Translations under genes and position numbers: made by a program
From: Chitinophaga skermanii
Lineage (GTDB): Bacteria; Bacteroidota; Bacteroidia; Chitinophagales; Chitinophagaceae
DNA length: 64,000 bases
NCBI RefSeq assembly: GCF_003259335.1
Contig: NZ_QLLL01000002.1
Span: 62,001 to 126,000, forward strand
Direction of reading: 5' to 3'
Notes under the pieces: model-generated
Database searches by the model: none
Told to the model about the DNA's origin: nothing
What the model saw: the letters and a program-made list of their open reading frames with translations, nothing else
Part shown: one piece after another, positions 16,478 to 25,759 of the stretch
How positions within the stretch are numbered: position 1 is the first letter of the stretch
Layout of the letters: each line of letters opens with the position of its first letter

Positions 16478-16510
16478 ATAAAAAAAGGAACCGGTATTAC
16501 CCCGGTTCCT
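16478..16510 (-). terminator. Terminator of the SusCD-lipoprotein operon
   Basis: GGAACCGG and CCGGTTCC form an 8-bp stem with a 7-nt loop, followed on the minus strand by TTTTTTTA. It is 34 bases after the lipoprotein stop and separates it from the protease gene, which has its own promoter. Confidence 0.85.
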
Positions 16511-16543
16511 CTTAAACATGATCGAATAGCGGATCACCACGTT

Positions 16544-17356
16544 TTATGAAGCATTACCAATAGCTTGCAAATCGAAGTTATAATTGTCTAAAAAGAATTT
16601 CACAACAATGGCGTATTTCTTTTTGATTTTACCGCTTTTATCTACGGAAGCACTTAAGATAGTAGCATCCAATTCACTTTTCGTATAGCCCATAATATGC
16701 TCTACGAAGCCTAGGAAGTCGGTGGTTTGATTATTACCAAAAGCTGGTGGCTCTACAATACCCAATGCATATGGTACCGGGCCTACTACATCGTAGGAGG
16801 TATATGCTAAGGCTGAAAAATCGGCCGGCACTGTAATAATATTGGCCAACATCAATCTTTCAAAATAAGCGCGGTTCATTTTTCGATAGATGAAGCGCAT
16901 ATTCTCCGGCGTTTGTTTTACCAAGGTACTATCGCACCAGCCAATTGTCATAGCGCTAATGGTGGCTGCGAAGTTGCTGGCAGATGGTTTCCCTGTATTA
17001 CCGATCGACGATGCCAACAAGATTTTCTGCGGCATGGTTTTTTGCAAGAATGCTTCGGGGTATTTATTTAAGATCCCCTTACGCAACATCTCTAATGCAT
17101 TGGGCACATACGTTAAGTTAGGCGCTTGTGCACTATCGGTACGGTTATTAAGCAAGTTATACGCAAAATCTGCATGCGTGTATTTATACAGGATGTACGT
17201 TTTATACTGACCGTAAAGCTTTACGATGGTATCATCGTAAGGTTGGTTACCTTGCGGTATTTGGTATAATGGTTTTACCGGGGAAGGCGTTAATTTATCT
17301 TCCTTACTACAAGCAGCCATCACCACCACCAATAAGAATAAAGCATATTTTTTCAT
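16544..17356 (-). CDS. SusD-associated lipoprotein resembling the zinc-metallohydrolase family, HExxH absent
   Basis: 270 residues starting at the ATG at 17356, giving a lipoprotein signal MKKYALFLLVVVMAAC. It occupies the position after SusC and SusD that the substrate-import-associated zinc metallohydrolase lipoproteins (LP_HExxH type) usually hold. The C-terminus resembles that family too: FLGFVEHIMGYTKSELDATILSA, then SGKIKKKYAIVVKFFLDNYNFDLQAI. However, no HExxH is present anywhere; the region where it would be expected reads MRFIYRKMNRAYFERLML. I infer a catalytically dead or repurposed homologue, probably a surface or periplasmic binding partner of the adjacent transporter. The family link is my recognition of pattern and position, not proven. 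Confidence 0.6.
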   Translation of the reverse strand: MKKYALFLLVVVMAACSKEDKLTPSPVKPLYQIPQGNQPYDDTIVKLYGQYKTYILYKYTHADFAYNLLNNRTDSAQAPNLTYVPNALEMLRKGILNKYPEAFLQKTMPQKILLASSIGNTGKPSASNFAATISAMTIGWCDSTLVKQTPENMRFIYRKMNRAYFERLMLANIITVPADFSALAYTSYDVVGPVPYALGIVEPPAFGNNQTTDFLGFVEHIMGYTKSELDATILSASVDKSGKIKKKYAIVVKFFLDNYNFDLQAIGNAS

Positions 17357-17375
17357 GATACTCTTTTTACAATGA

Positions 17376-18875
17376 TTAAAGTGCCACACGGGGACCGGCG
17401 AATAATGTATTCTGTGTTAACAGCGGGTTACGCGTTAATACAGCTTGTGGAATAGGAATCACATATTGCGGATCTCTTTCCTTCAATTCGTATACTTCCG
17501 TAATTGTTTCTGTAGGCCGATAGATATGGCGAATCGATGGCATACCATAACGTCTTAAATCGAACCAACGGTGCGCTTCCTCACGGAATAATTCACGTCT
17601 TCGTTCTTCACGACAATGTTTCAACAATGTATCGGCAGGCGCGGTTTCCCATGCTTGGAAACTATATTTGTCGATACGATTTTGGCGCAAGGTATTCAAG
17701 CTTTGTAATGCTTTATTATCAGCATCTGCTTGGCCTTTTTTGAACAATTGGATATAGGCTTCTGCCCTATTCAAATACGCTTCTGCACTACGGAAACAAG
17801 TGCTAAAATGGGCAGACACTGTACTGCTGGTTGTAGAGCCAGAAATGGTATTTTTCATGTCTGAATAAACAACACCGAAGATATCTAACAAAGGACCAAA
17901 GTTTTCAGCAATATTGATGAATTTACGAAGGTCGTTATCAGCAAAAGAATTATACAGGTCGGTAGAAATACCATAAGGTTCCACCAACAGAGACGGTAGT
18001 TGTTCTTGGTTCATCCCAAATGCCCAAATAGTTTCAACATTTTTAAGACCCGTAACCGGCTTTGATTCTGGGTCTGGGTAACCATCCCAAGTATTCAGGT
18101 TCATCAAAGTGGGGTGGTATTTGATCACTTCATCTGCATGCGCAATAGATTGCTCCCATTTGTCTTCGTACAAATACACCCTGCTTGCCAACAAATGAGC
18201 TGCTACATGTGATAAGCGCGTTTTATTATTGTACTTTTTCCCTTTGTTCAAACAGTAAATAGCACTATCTAAGTCGCGCTCAATTTGTGTATACACTTCT
18301 TGTACAGAGGCACGAGGTATAAATTCATCCGATAAGTTAGCCGTTAATACCAATGGCACGCCAGGATTTTTTGCCGGCGAAGTAAGTTTATCATTATAAG
18401 GAAGCCCGTATAAATTTACTAACTGGAAATAATAATAGGCGCGTAATGCATAAGCTTCACCTTTATATTGGAATTTATTATCATCGGGACCAATTGCACC
18501 ATCCATATATTGAATAGCTACATTGGTTCCTAAAATACCTTGGTAATAAGTCTGCCAACTATTGATATTATTTTTTATTTCCACTTCCCCAATATTCTCC
18601 ACGTAATCGGGTTGCCATTGGAAAGCCGCACTTCCGCGTACTGCATTACCCACTAACACCCTCCCTTTAGGAGTAAAAAAACATTCAACATCGTCTGACA
18701 ATAATCCCACATATGCTTGTAAAATACGTTGCCCGGGGTAACCATCGGTTACTAATATACCAGCATAATCTTCCGTTGTTTTAGGTACCAAGTCGGTTTG
18801 AGAATACTCCGCCAAGAACTTCTTACAAGAAGAAAAACTAATGGCGCACATCACGATTAATATTATCTTTTTCAT
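17376..18875 (-). CDS. susD: SusD/RagB family outer-membrane lipoprotein
   Basis: 499 residues with a lipoprotein signal (MKKIILIVMCAISFSSC). It shows typical SusD features: YKGEAYALRAYYYFQLVNLYG in the N-terminal TPR-like part, SRVYLYEDKWEQSIAHADEVIK, and the C-terminal EERRRELFREEAHRWFDLRRYG with PIPQAVLTRNPLLTQN at the end. It is the ligand-capturing lid of the adjacent SusC transporter, 17 bases downstream of it. Because the locus carries a protease and thioredoxins rather than glycosidases, the ligand may be a peptide or protein fragment (inference). Confidence 0.93.
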   Translation of the reverse strand: MKKIILIVMCAISFSSCKKFLAEYSQTDLVPKTTEDYAGILVTDGYPGQRILQAYVGLLSDDVECFFTPKGRVLVGNAVRGSAAFQWQPDYVENIGEVEIKNNINSWQTYYQGILGTNVAIQYMDGAIGPDDNKFQYKGEAYALRAYYYFQLVNLYGLPYNDKLTSPAKNPGVPLVLTANLSDEFIPRASVQEVYTQIERDLDSAIYCLNKGKKYNNKTRLSHVAAHLLASRVYLYEDKWEQSIAHADEVIKYHPTLMNLNTWDGYPDPESKPVTGLKNVETIWAFGMNQEQLPSLLVEPYGISTDLYNSFADNDLRKFINIAENFGPLLDIFGVVYSDMKNTISGSTTSSTVSAHFSTCFRSAEAYLNRAEAYIQLFKKGQADADNKALQSLNTLRQNRIDKYSFQAWETAPADTLLKHCREERRRELFREEAHRWFDLRRYGMPSIRHIYRPTETITEVYELKERDPQYVIPIPQAVLTRNPLLTQNTLFAGPRVAL

Positions 18876-18892
18876 CTGTTCTTTTTTCTTGT

Positions 18893-21800
18893 TTAGAAAG
18901 TGGTATTTACAGTAAAGCTATACTGTCGTGTTATAGGCAATGCGAAGCTGCCAAAGTTATCCGTTTCTGGATCTTGACCATTCAACCGTTTGTTGGCAAT
19001 TACAAAAACGTTATTCACTGTACCCGATACCGACAAAGTTTTCAAACCCGCTTTCTTCACTAACCGTGGAGGTAATGCATACCCCATATTGATATTCGTA
19101 CACCTGAGATAGTCGTTATTAATGGTTCTAATATCCGATTGGAAATAAGCGGTATAAGGACTTACAGTAATTTTTGTCAAAGATCTACTATCACTTACTA
19201 CGGTAAAAGGCACCTCGATGTTATTGTTTGAACGATCGTAGAAGGTGGGAATATTAGTATATGCCTCATCACCAGGTTTGCGCCAACGATCTAAAAACTC
19301 AACAGGAAGGTTTGTATAGGTAGGTGGTACACCACTCATAATATTATTAGCAATACGTTGGTAACCATCATTCAAACGTTTTGTAGCACCCAAGCTGAGG
19401 TACAATACAGTGGAGAATGAAAAGGCTTTGTATCGCAAAACTGGGTTGATAGTACCCGTTACTTTAGGCAATAGTTGGCCGGAATATACGAGAATATCAT
19501 CCGGGTTGCTGGTGAATGCATGATCCATGTTATTGAATGTAGGAATACCCGTGTTGTGGTCTAAGCCTTTAAAGCTATAAGAGTAAAACCCACTAATCGG
19601 GCGACCAGGCACGTTTGCATTTGCACCAAATAGCGCGTAATAGTCGTTACGCGTTACACGGTTCGACAGCTTATTGAGGTTCTTACTAGATGATAAAGAC
19701 AGGGTAAAGAATGTGTTCTTACTTTTAATTACATCAATACCCACGCTCATTTCTAAACCGGCATTCACAATCGTGTTGCCATTTCTATACATCTTACCCA
19801 TACCATACTCGAAAGGAATATCTACTTGGTCGATAACATCTACCGTTCGCTTGTTGTAATAGTCAACATTCACCCTTAATTTATTATCTAAGAATGCTAC
19901 ATTAGTACCTATGTTCCATTGGTACGTCTTTTCCCAACGTAAATCCGGGTAAGGCATGCTTTTAATCGTTAGCTTAGGAATTTCATCATAATAGTTTAAT
20001 ATATCATTCTTATAGCTGGCGATCAGTTGTGGGCCAACGGCATCCACTACGTTACCTTGGGTACCGAATGATGCGCGTATTTGCCAGTCTGATAAGAGCC
20101 CGCTTGTTGGGAACCATTGTTCAGCAGCAGCATTCCAACGGGCCGAAATGTCGTAGTTAGGTAAGAACCTTGAATTGGAGTATTGTCCAAATCTATTTGA
20201 ACCATCTGTACGAATCAAACCATTCAAAATGTAACGTCCTTTAAAATTGTAAGCCATGTTTGCATAATAGCCTACACCGTTATCCAACATATCGATAATA
20301 CTGTTCTTAGAATAATTCTCTAATGCTTTCTTTGAGGGAGAAAATATCTTACCTCTTTCTGGGAAATAGCCTGGCGCTGTGTTCAATAGTAAAGAGCTTC
20401 GCGTAGAACGAATTTCATTACCAATGGTAAAGTTGAAATGATCTCTTTCAGCGAAAAAGCTTTTTGTATAATCGAAGCTATTCCTAATGCTATATGTTAA
20501 GTTATTTGAATTATTAAAATCGGCAATCCCTCCACGTGGCAAGGTAGATTCATTAAATTCTTTCTCGGTAGGTTGGTAACTTAAGTTATAACCACGTTTA
20601 GGGGTCATCGCAAATGATTGCTCATCTGCGGCAATAAAACCACGCATGATATTATAAATAATACTGGAATTGTTCCTAAATGTCCATCCTTTTCCGAGCT
20701 TATAATCCAAACTAAGATTAGCTGTAGTAGACTGCAATGTTGTCGTATTCTCTGTATGCGCCAATTCATTCTTCATATTGAAGAGGAAAGGTTCCTTATA
20801 CTGCTCATAATTAGAAGAACCGCTGGCGGCTTGTCTTACTTGCTGGGGATACTTGAGGTCGGCATTATACGTTCTTGATGTTTGCAAAGAATAAGCCAGC
20901 ACGTCTACACCGTTATAATACCCGGTAGATTTCCGGTAGTTCGACATCACGGTTAAATCCAACTGCAATTTAGACGTTACTTGGCTATGAATGTTTACAT
21001 TCATGCCATATGAACGATTCCCATCATTCTTAGCAGCGCCATTATTTAGATTATAAGTAGCAGAAGCGTAGAACGTTGTTTTACCGGCACCACCACCCAT
21101 GCTAAGCGAGTGGTTTGTACTCATACTATTACGGAAAAACAATCCTAACCAATCGGTATTTTCCGTTTCAAGCTTTGCTACCCTTTGTTGGAATTCAGCT
21201 TCGGTAATTTCCCTGGCATACAACATCCGCAATAAGCCTTCATACGAATAATTCTCTTTGAACAAGCTTAAATCCTGTCCATACGCCACGCCATCTTCCA
21301 ACATTTCTCTTGAAAAACGGATACGTTCTTTAGAATTCATCATGTTATAATCGCTATACTTCGGTGCACGGTTAAAAGAAACCGTGGCGTTGTAACTAAA
21401 CTGTGTAGGCCCGGCTTTACCGCGTTTTGTAGATACTACAATTACACCATTTGCTGCACGGGTACCATAAATAGCTGTGGCAGCAGCATCTTTTAAGAAA
21501 GTGATGCTTTCAATATCGTAAGGGTTTACACCACTGATGGCATTTCCCATTAATTCATAGTTAGCCGATAAACTTCCGTTTACTACGTTATTTAAAACGG
21601 CCGATGGCAGGTTCACGGGTTCTGGGCGAATCATCCCATCTATCACCCACAAAGGCGAAGCATTCCCTACCAAGGTAGCTGTACCACGCATGCGTAACGT
21701 GGGTTTAGCATTGGCACCACCCGAACTGTTTATCACCATTAAGCCCGGCACTTTACCTTGTAACATACGATCTACTGTAGGTACACCTGGTTGTATAATG

Positions 21801-22525
21801 TCGGCACCACTTAACTTTACCACGGAACCGGTAGCTAAACGGGGATCAATTTTTTGATACCCGTTTACCACTACTTCCTGTATATCCCTTGCAATGGTAT
21901 CCATTTTAAAAACCTGTAACTCATTCTTGCCTTGCCTGGCAGTAATGGTTAAAGGTTTCATCCCGATCATCGACAAAGTGATAAGCTCCTCGTTTATCGG
22001 GGTTAAGGAAAACAAACCATCGGCTTGTGTAACGGTCATTTCGTTGGATGTATGTGCTTTAATACTTACCCCTCCAATTGGATGTCCATTGGCATCCGTT
22101 ACACGGCCCTGTAAAACGAAACCTAAGCGTTTATCTTCGTTTACACCGGGTTTTTCATCGGCAAAAATTGTAATGCCCCCCATTCCATCAGGCGAGAATT
22201 TCAGCTTTGTATTCGCTAACAACTTCTGCAACAAGGCTTCGATGGTAACTTCCTTCATAGAGATGCTCACCGGTTGTTGGCGCTCGATTAAATCGGAACT
22301 ATACGTAAAGCGGATTTTTGACTTTACGCGAATTTCCTTCAAGGCTTTGCTTAACGGGACGTTATTCGCCGAATAAGAAATTTTTGTCTTTAAATAATCT
22401 TGCCCGCCACTTTGTGCTTGTGCCGAGAATTGAAAAAGAATGCAAAACATGCACAGCATGGGAAGCCTTACTGCATAAGCTGCCATGTCCTTCCACCGAA
22501 AGGACGATTTTAATAATGTACGCAT
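18893..22525 (-). CDS. susC: SusC/RagA family TonB-dependent transporter with STN domain
   Basis: 1210 residues from the ATG at 22525, preferred over an ATG 12 codons earlier. After the signal region (ending near SAQAQ) come an STN domain (VPLSKALKEIRVKSKIRFTYSSDLIE, ~50-105), a carboxypeptidase-regulatory-like beta-sandwich (LQGRVTDANGHPIGGVSI), the TonB plug (GTRAANGVIVVSTKRGK) and a C-terminal beta-barrel ending in SFTVNTTF. The STN domain marks it as a transducer that signals to a FecR anti-sigma factor; FecR and an ECF sigma are encoded immediately upstream. It imports an unknown ligand with the SusD partner. Confidence 0.95.
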   Translation of the reverse strand: MRTLLKSSFRWKDMAAYAVRLPMLCMFCILFQFSAQAQSGGQDYLKTKISYSANNVPLSKALKEIRVKSKIRFTYSSDLIERQQPVSISMKEVTIEALLQKLLANTKLKFSPDGMGGITIFADEKPGVNEDKRLGFVLQGRVTDANGHPIGGVSIKAHTSNEMTVTQADGLFSLTPINEELITLSMIGMKPLTITARQGKNELQVFKMDTIARDIQEVVVNGYQKIDPRLATGSVVKLSGADIIQPGVPTVDRMLQGKVPGLMVINSSGGANAKPTLRMRGTATLVGNASPLWVIDGMIRPEPVNLPSAVLNNVVNGSLSANYELMGNAISGVNPYDIESITFLKDAAATAIYGTRAANGVIVVSTKRGKAGPTQFSYNATVSFNRAPKYSDYNMMNSKERIRFSREMLEDGVAYGQDLSLFKENYSYEGLLRMLYAREITEAEFQQRVAKLETENTDWLGLFFRNSMSTNHSLSMGGGAGKTTFYASATYNLNNGAAKNDGNRSYGMNVNIHSQVTSKLQLDLTVMSNYRKSTGYYNGVDVLAYSLQTSRTYNADLKYPQQVRQAASGSSNYEQYKEPFLFNMKNELAHTENTTTLQSTTANLSLDYKLGKGWTFRNNSSIIYNIMRGFIAADEQSFAMTPKRGYNLSYQPTEKEFNESTLPRGGIADFNNSNNLTYSIRNSFDYTKSFFAERDHFNFTIGNEIRSTRSSLLLNTAPGYFPERGKIFSPSKKALENYSKNSIIDMLDNGVGYYANMAYNFKGRYILNGLIRTDGSNRFGQYSNSRFLPNYDISARWNAAAEQWFPTSGLLSDWQIRASFGTQGNVVDAVGPQLIASYKNDILNYYDEIPKLTIKSMPYPDLRWEKTYQWNIGTNVAFLDNKLRVNVDYYNKRTVDVIDQVDIPFEYGMGKMYRNGNTIVNAGLEMSVGIDVIKSKNTFFTLSLSSSKNLNKLSNRVTRNDYYALFGANANVPGRPISGFYSYSFKGLDHNTGIPTFNNMDHAFTSNPDDILVYSGQLLPKVTGTINPVLRYKAFSFSTVLYLSLGATKRLNDGYQRIANNIMSGVPPTYTNLPVEFLDRWRKPGDEAYTNIPTFYDRSNNNIEVPFTVVSDSRSLTKITVSPYTAYFQSDIRTINNDYLRCTNINMGYALPPRLVKKAGLKTLSVSGTVNNVFVIANKRLNGQDPETDNFGSFALPITRQYSFTVNTTF

Positions 22526-22585
22526 GGTAGGTATGTTAAATGAATGCCTGGCAACACCCAACGATGTTACCCTGTTAGTTGGCTT

Positions 22586-23704
22586 TTACGGTTGATATAC
22601 AATTTTTACTACACGGCCTTCCATTTTAAATTGCACGTGTTGATCACTTTGGCTGATTTGTTTAAATACATCTTGCACATACTGCGGGCGGCGCATGTCG
22701 ATCGTGAAGCGTTTTTTCTCTAAAGAAACTTGGCTGAACCGAACATCGTAATCATACATCCGCGATAAGGTGGTGGCTATTTCTTCTAATGTTGCATCCT
22801 CGAAGAAAATATCGCCATCCTTCCAAGCCGTAAATGGCCTTGTGTCCACTGTTGTTTTTTCCAGCGTTGCATTACTTTTTTGGAAACGTGCTTGTTCCCC
22901 CGGTAGTAATACAACTTGACTATTAGCGGCCATCACTAATAGTTTACCGGAACTGAGTGTTGTGATAACATTGGATGAATAATTATTTACATTGAAACCT
23001 GTGCCTAATACTTTCATAGAAGCATCGCCAGCATGTACAATAAATGGTTGTTGTGCATTGGCGGCTACATCTAAATAGGCTTCTCCATCTACATATACTT
23101 CGCGGGTAGCACCGGCAAACACCGGTGGAAACACAAAGCGCGAGCCTGCATTTACGAACACCCTCGTTCCGTCGGACAATTGCAAAGCGAATTGCATACC
23201 GCGTGGTACTTCTAAAGTATCCAAAGCATTCGCTGCTACCGTGGCATCGCCCGCGGAATACACAGCTTTATCTGCCTGTACTTGTACACTAGCACCTGAA
23301 GAAGCTTGTTGTAGAGAAGTTGTTTTCTCCACTTCCAACACCTTCCCGTTCGACAATTTGAACTTTACTTTACCCGGTTCGCCGGCTTCGGCGATGGTTG
23401 TAGATGGCACAGCAGGTGTTAAGGAAAACCAAGCACCGAGACCTACCGCTACAAGAATTACAGCAGCTGCTGCAAACCTTACGAGACGGAATACCCGGGT
23501 ACGTTTTTGATCCCTTGCTGCCACGAACCTTTCCCAACCGATGTTTTCATCGAATTGATCGGTATGAAGGCGGGCTTGGATCTCTTTCGCATTCGCCAAA
23601 AGTGCGAATTCTTCCGGCGTAAGCGAGGTGGAACTATCCTCTCCTTCAAAGGCGTCGAGGAGTTTATCCCAGTTTATATCGTTTTTGTTATCGTTCGTAT
23701 TCAT
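22586..23704 (-). CDS. FecR-family anti-sigma factor
   Basis: 372 residues. The N-terminal cytoplasmic part is followed by one membrane segment (VRFAAAAVILVAVGLGAWFSL, ~77-97) and a periplasmic FecR domain (ALDTLEVPRGMQFALQLSDGTRVFVNAGSRFVFP, VYVDGEAYLDV) with the C-terminal domain that contacts the STN domain of SusC. It holds the adjacent ECF sigma inactive until the transporter binds ligand. A copy of the ECF promoter motif lies 17 bases upstream of the ATG, so fecR can be transcribed separately from sigma. Confidence 0.93.
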   Translation of the reverse strand: MNTNDNKNDINWDKLLDAFEGEDSSTSLTPEEFALLANAKEIQARLHTDQFDENIGWERFVAARDQKRTRVFRLVRFAAAAVILVAVGLGAWFSLTPAVPSTTIAEAGEPGKVKFKLSNGKVLEVEKTTSLQQASSGASVQVQADKAVYSAGDATVAANALDTLEVPRGMQFALQLSDGTRVFVNAGSRFVFPPVFAGATREVYVDGEAYLDVAANAQQPFIVHAGDASMKVLGTGFNVNNYSSNVITTLSSGKLLVMAANSQVVLLPGEQARFQKSNATLEKTTVDTRPFTAWKDGDIFFEDATLEEIATTLSRMYDYDVRFSQVSLEKKRFTIDMRRPQYVQDVFKQISQSDQHVQFKMEGRVVKIVYQP

Positions 23705-23720
23705 AAAAATTACTACTCAT

Positions 23721-23750
23721 TAGGCAACGAAATGTTACAAAAGGGTGAAG
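23721..23750 (-). promoter_or_regulatory. ECF-type promoter of fecR
   Basis: The minus strand reads CTTCACCCTTTT-N11-TTGCCTA, between the sigma stop codon and the fecR ATG. It is identical in spacing to the copies upstream of sigma and the protease. Confidence 0.75.
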
Positions 23751-23754
23751 GCTT

Positions 23755-24372
23755 TTACCATTGTTTGAAAAAAAACAGGCAAGCCATCACTTTTACCATC
23801 CAACTACACTCTCTCCGTAAGAAGAGTAAAGCCAGCTTTATTTGGGTTTTGACGGTATTAATAGAGATATCGAGTTTAACGGCGATATCCTTGTACTTCA
23901 AATCGTCCTGGTTACTTAATAAGAAAATTTTTCGGCGCTGTTCTGGCAAACGACTAATTGCTTCCCATAAGGCTTTGTTGCGCTGGTCGTCTTGTTCCAG
24001 CTCTTCGCCTGGGAAGTTTTTCGACAATTGTTCGATAACACCTACTTCTTCGAGCGTGGTTTTGCTCGATTTCTTTATGTAGTTGAGCGAGGCATTGCGA
24101 ATGGCACGTACGGCATACCGTTTAAAATCGTGCGTAATTTGGATATGGTGTCGTTTCTTCCAACAATAAAGAAAAAAATCCTGCACAATATCCCGGGCAG
24201 CATCTTCATCATTTACTATATAGAAAGCAACAGCACACAGCAGTTTAAAATGAAGCTTGAACTGGTTCTCGAAAGAAACGGCTTCTCCTGAATTCGGTTG
24301 ATGCATAGACCACGTTGTACCTTGAGCGGTATCCGCGCAAAGAAAGTATAATTCCCTGTTAATTTCTATCAT
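23755..24372 (-). CDS. ECF sigma factor (RpoE-like, SusC/FecR system)
   Basis: 205 residues from the ATG at 24372; an ATG eight codons upstream is possible. Region 2 includes NQFKLHFKLLCAVAFYIVNDEDAARDIVQDFFLYCWKKR. Region 4 includes EAISRLPEQRRKIFLLSNQDDLKYKDIAVKLDISINTVKTQIKLALLFLR. It forms the standard sigma-FecR-SusC-SusD signalling set, all on the minus strand. A promoter of the shared ECF type 150 bp upstream implies autoregulation. Confidence 0.93.
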   Translation of the reverse strand: MIEINRELYFLCADTAQGTTWSMHQPNSGEAVSFENQFKLHFKLLCAVAFYIVNDEDAARDIVQDFFLYCWKKRHHIQITHDFKRYAVRAIRNASLNYIKKSSKTTLEEVGVIEQLSKNFPGEELEQDDQRNKALWEAISRLPEQRRKIFLLSNQDDLKYKDIAVKLDISINTVKTQIKLALLFLRRECSWMVKVMACLFFFKQW

Positions 24373-24820
24373 TTTGCTACATCGCTTTTCTGGCAATAAG
24401 TTCGAACAAGCCTTTCCTATAAGGCATTACATGATTTTTTCTTCTCGGCTGAATTTAGACCTATGGTTGCCGGCAAATATTAATCTTTCTTTTGGTTGAT
24501 GGCCTTTCTAACACGTAGCCATGACTATAGGCAATGTTTGTTCAAAAAAGGGTGAAGCCTGCGCAAAATATTTTTCAAATTGATGAATTTTTCCCTGTTT
24601 AACAAGTCTTTGTGATTATTGCTTAGGGGTAAATGCTATTTTGGAAGTCTATTTAATAGGTAATAAAAGCATGTTATTCAATTTGTCAATGCTCAATCCC
24701 GGAAAAAATTGGGCAAATAACACGATTATCACACGCTAATATTATGAATTTCAATTATTGAAGTATATATTTATGACTTTTGCTTCCTAACCGGGAGCTT
24801 GTATTAAACCTATTGCTAAC
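24373..24820. other. Divergent intergenic region of the sigma and acyltransferase genes
   Basis: No gene is seen in these ~450 bases. The only clear element is the ECF-type promoter at 24528-24557 facing the sigma gene. The right half is very A+T-rich and presumably holds the promoter of the acyltransferase gene, but I cannot point to a convincing TAnnTTTG element. Confidence 0.55.
24528..24557 (-). promoter_or_regulatory. ECF-type promoter of the sigma gene (autoregulatory)
   Basis: The minus strand reads CTTCACCCTTTT-N11-TTGCCTA, with the same 11-base spacer as the copies before fecR and the protease gene. It implies a leader of about 150 nt before the sigma ATG. Confidence 0.75.
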
Positions 24821-25702
24821 TTGTCGACTATCATTTTTTACTGCCTACAACCAGTTATTTATGGCATTTCTTTATTGCCATTCCCGTTGCTGTACCTATT
24901 ATCCGACGCGATGAATGGGTTACTCTACTATGTGCTTTCTTATAGGAAGAAAGTAGTGATGAGCAATTTGCGAGCGTCGTTCCCAGGTAAATCAGAAGAA
25001 GAACTCAAGAGAATTGGTAAGGACTTTTACCATTATTTGTGCGATATGTTCCTGGAAACATTCAAAACACTTACCATCAGTAAAGAAGAAATGTTGAAGC
25101 GTTGCAGCTTCACACCCGAAACCGTTCAATTGTTCAAGGAACTGGCCGACAAAAAACAGAGTGTTGTGCTGGTAATGGGCCATAAAGGGAATTGGGAATG
25201 GGCCGGTAATACCTTCAGCTTGCTTTGTGAGCACCAGTTGTATGTAATTTACCACCCACTTGCCAACAAGGATTTCAATAAGTTGATGTACAAAATGCGT
25301 ACACGCTTCGGCACGAAGTTGATTGCCATGCAGGATACTTTCCGCGAAATGGTGAAAAACAGGGGCGAATTAAATGCCACGGCGTTCATTGCCGATCAAT
25401 CGCCTACCCCTTCTACCGCGCAATGGGTACAATTCCTTCACCAGGATACACCCGTTTCGAAAGGCACGGAAAAGATTGCCCAGAAAATGAATTCACCGGT
25501 AGTGTACGTATCCGTTCATAAAGTTAAACGTGGATATTATAGCGTAGAAGCTGCTATGTTGGTAGCAAAACCATCGGAAGCAGCAGAAGGAACGATTACC
25601 GTGTCGCATACACGACAATTGGAAAGAGATATTATAGAACAACCTGCAACGTGGCTTTGGTCGCACAGACGTTGGAAACATAAACGACCACAAACAGTAT
25701 AA
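24821..25702 (+). CDS. Lipid A biosynthesis acyltransferase family protein (LpxL/HtrB-like)
   Basis: 293 residues. The N-terminal membrane segment (IIFYCLQPVIYGISLLPFPLLYLLSD) leads into the LPLAT domain with YRKKVVMSNLRASFPGKS and the catalytic motif GHKGNWEW (His121, Glu126, H-x4-E). Further family segments are IYHPLANKDFNKLMYKMRTRFG, FIADQSPTP and the C-terminal PATWLWSHRRWKHKRP. It should transfer an acyl chain to lipid A or ornithine-type lipids at the inner membrane. I keep the TTG at 24821 because the first ATG in frame comes after the membrane segment. The downstream desaturase gene suggests a membrane-lipid theme. Confidence 0.88.
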   Translation: MSTIIFYCLQPVIYGISLLPFPLLYLLSDAMNGLLYYVLSYRKKVVMSNLRASFPGKSEEELKRIGKDFYHYLCDMFLETFKTLTISKEEMLKRCSFTPETVQLFKELADKKQSVVLVMGHKGNWEWAGNTFSLLCEHQLYVIYHPLANKDFNKLMYKMRTRFGTKLIAMQDTFREMVKNRGELNATAFIADQSPTPSTAQWVQFLHQDTPVSKGTEKIAQKMNSPVVYVSVHKVKRGYYSVEAAMLVAKPSEAAEGTITVSHTRQLERDIIEQPATWLWSHRRWKHKRPQTV

Positions 25703-25759
25703 AGCCCGTAACTATGGCGGGTACTTTTGCCCAGCCATCACCATTCAAATCAAACACCT

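Noticed and set aside
24373..24820. tRNA or small RNA gene in the long divergent gap
   Set aside because: No cloverleaf, CCA end or stable hairpin was found by eye; only the ECF-type promoter is visible.
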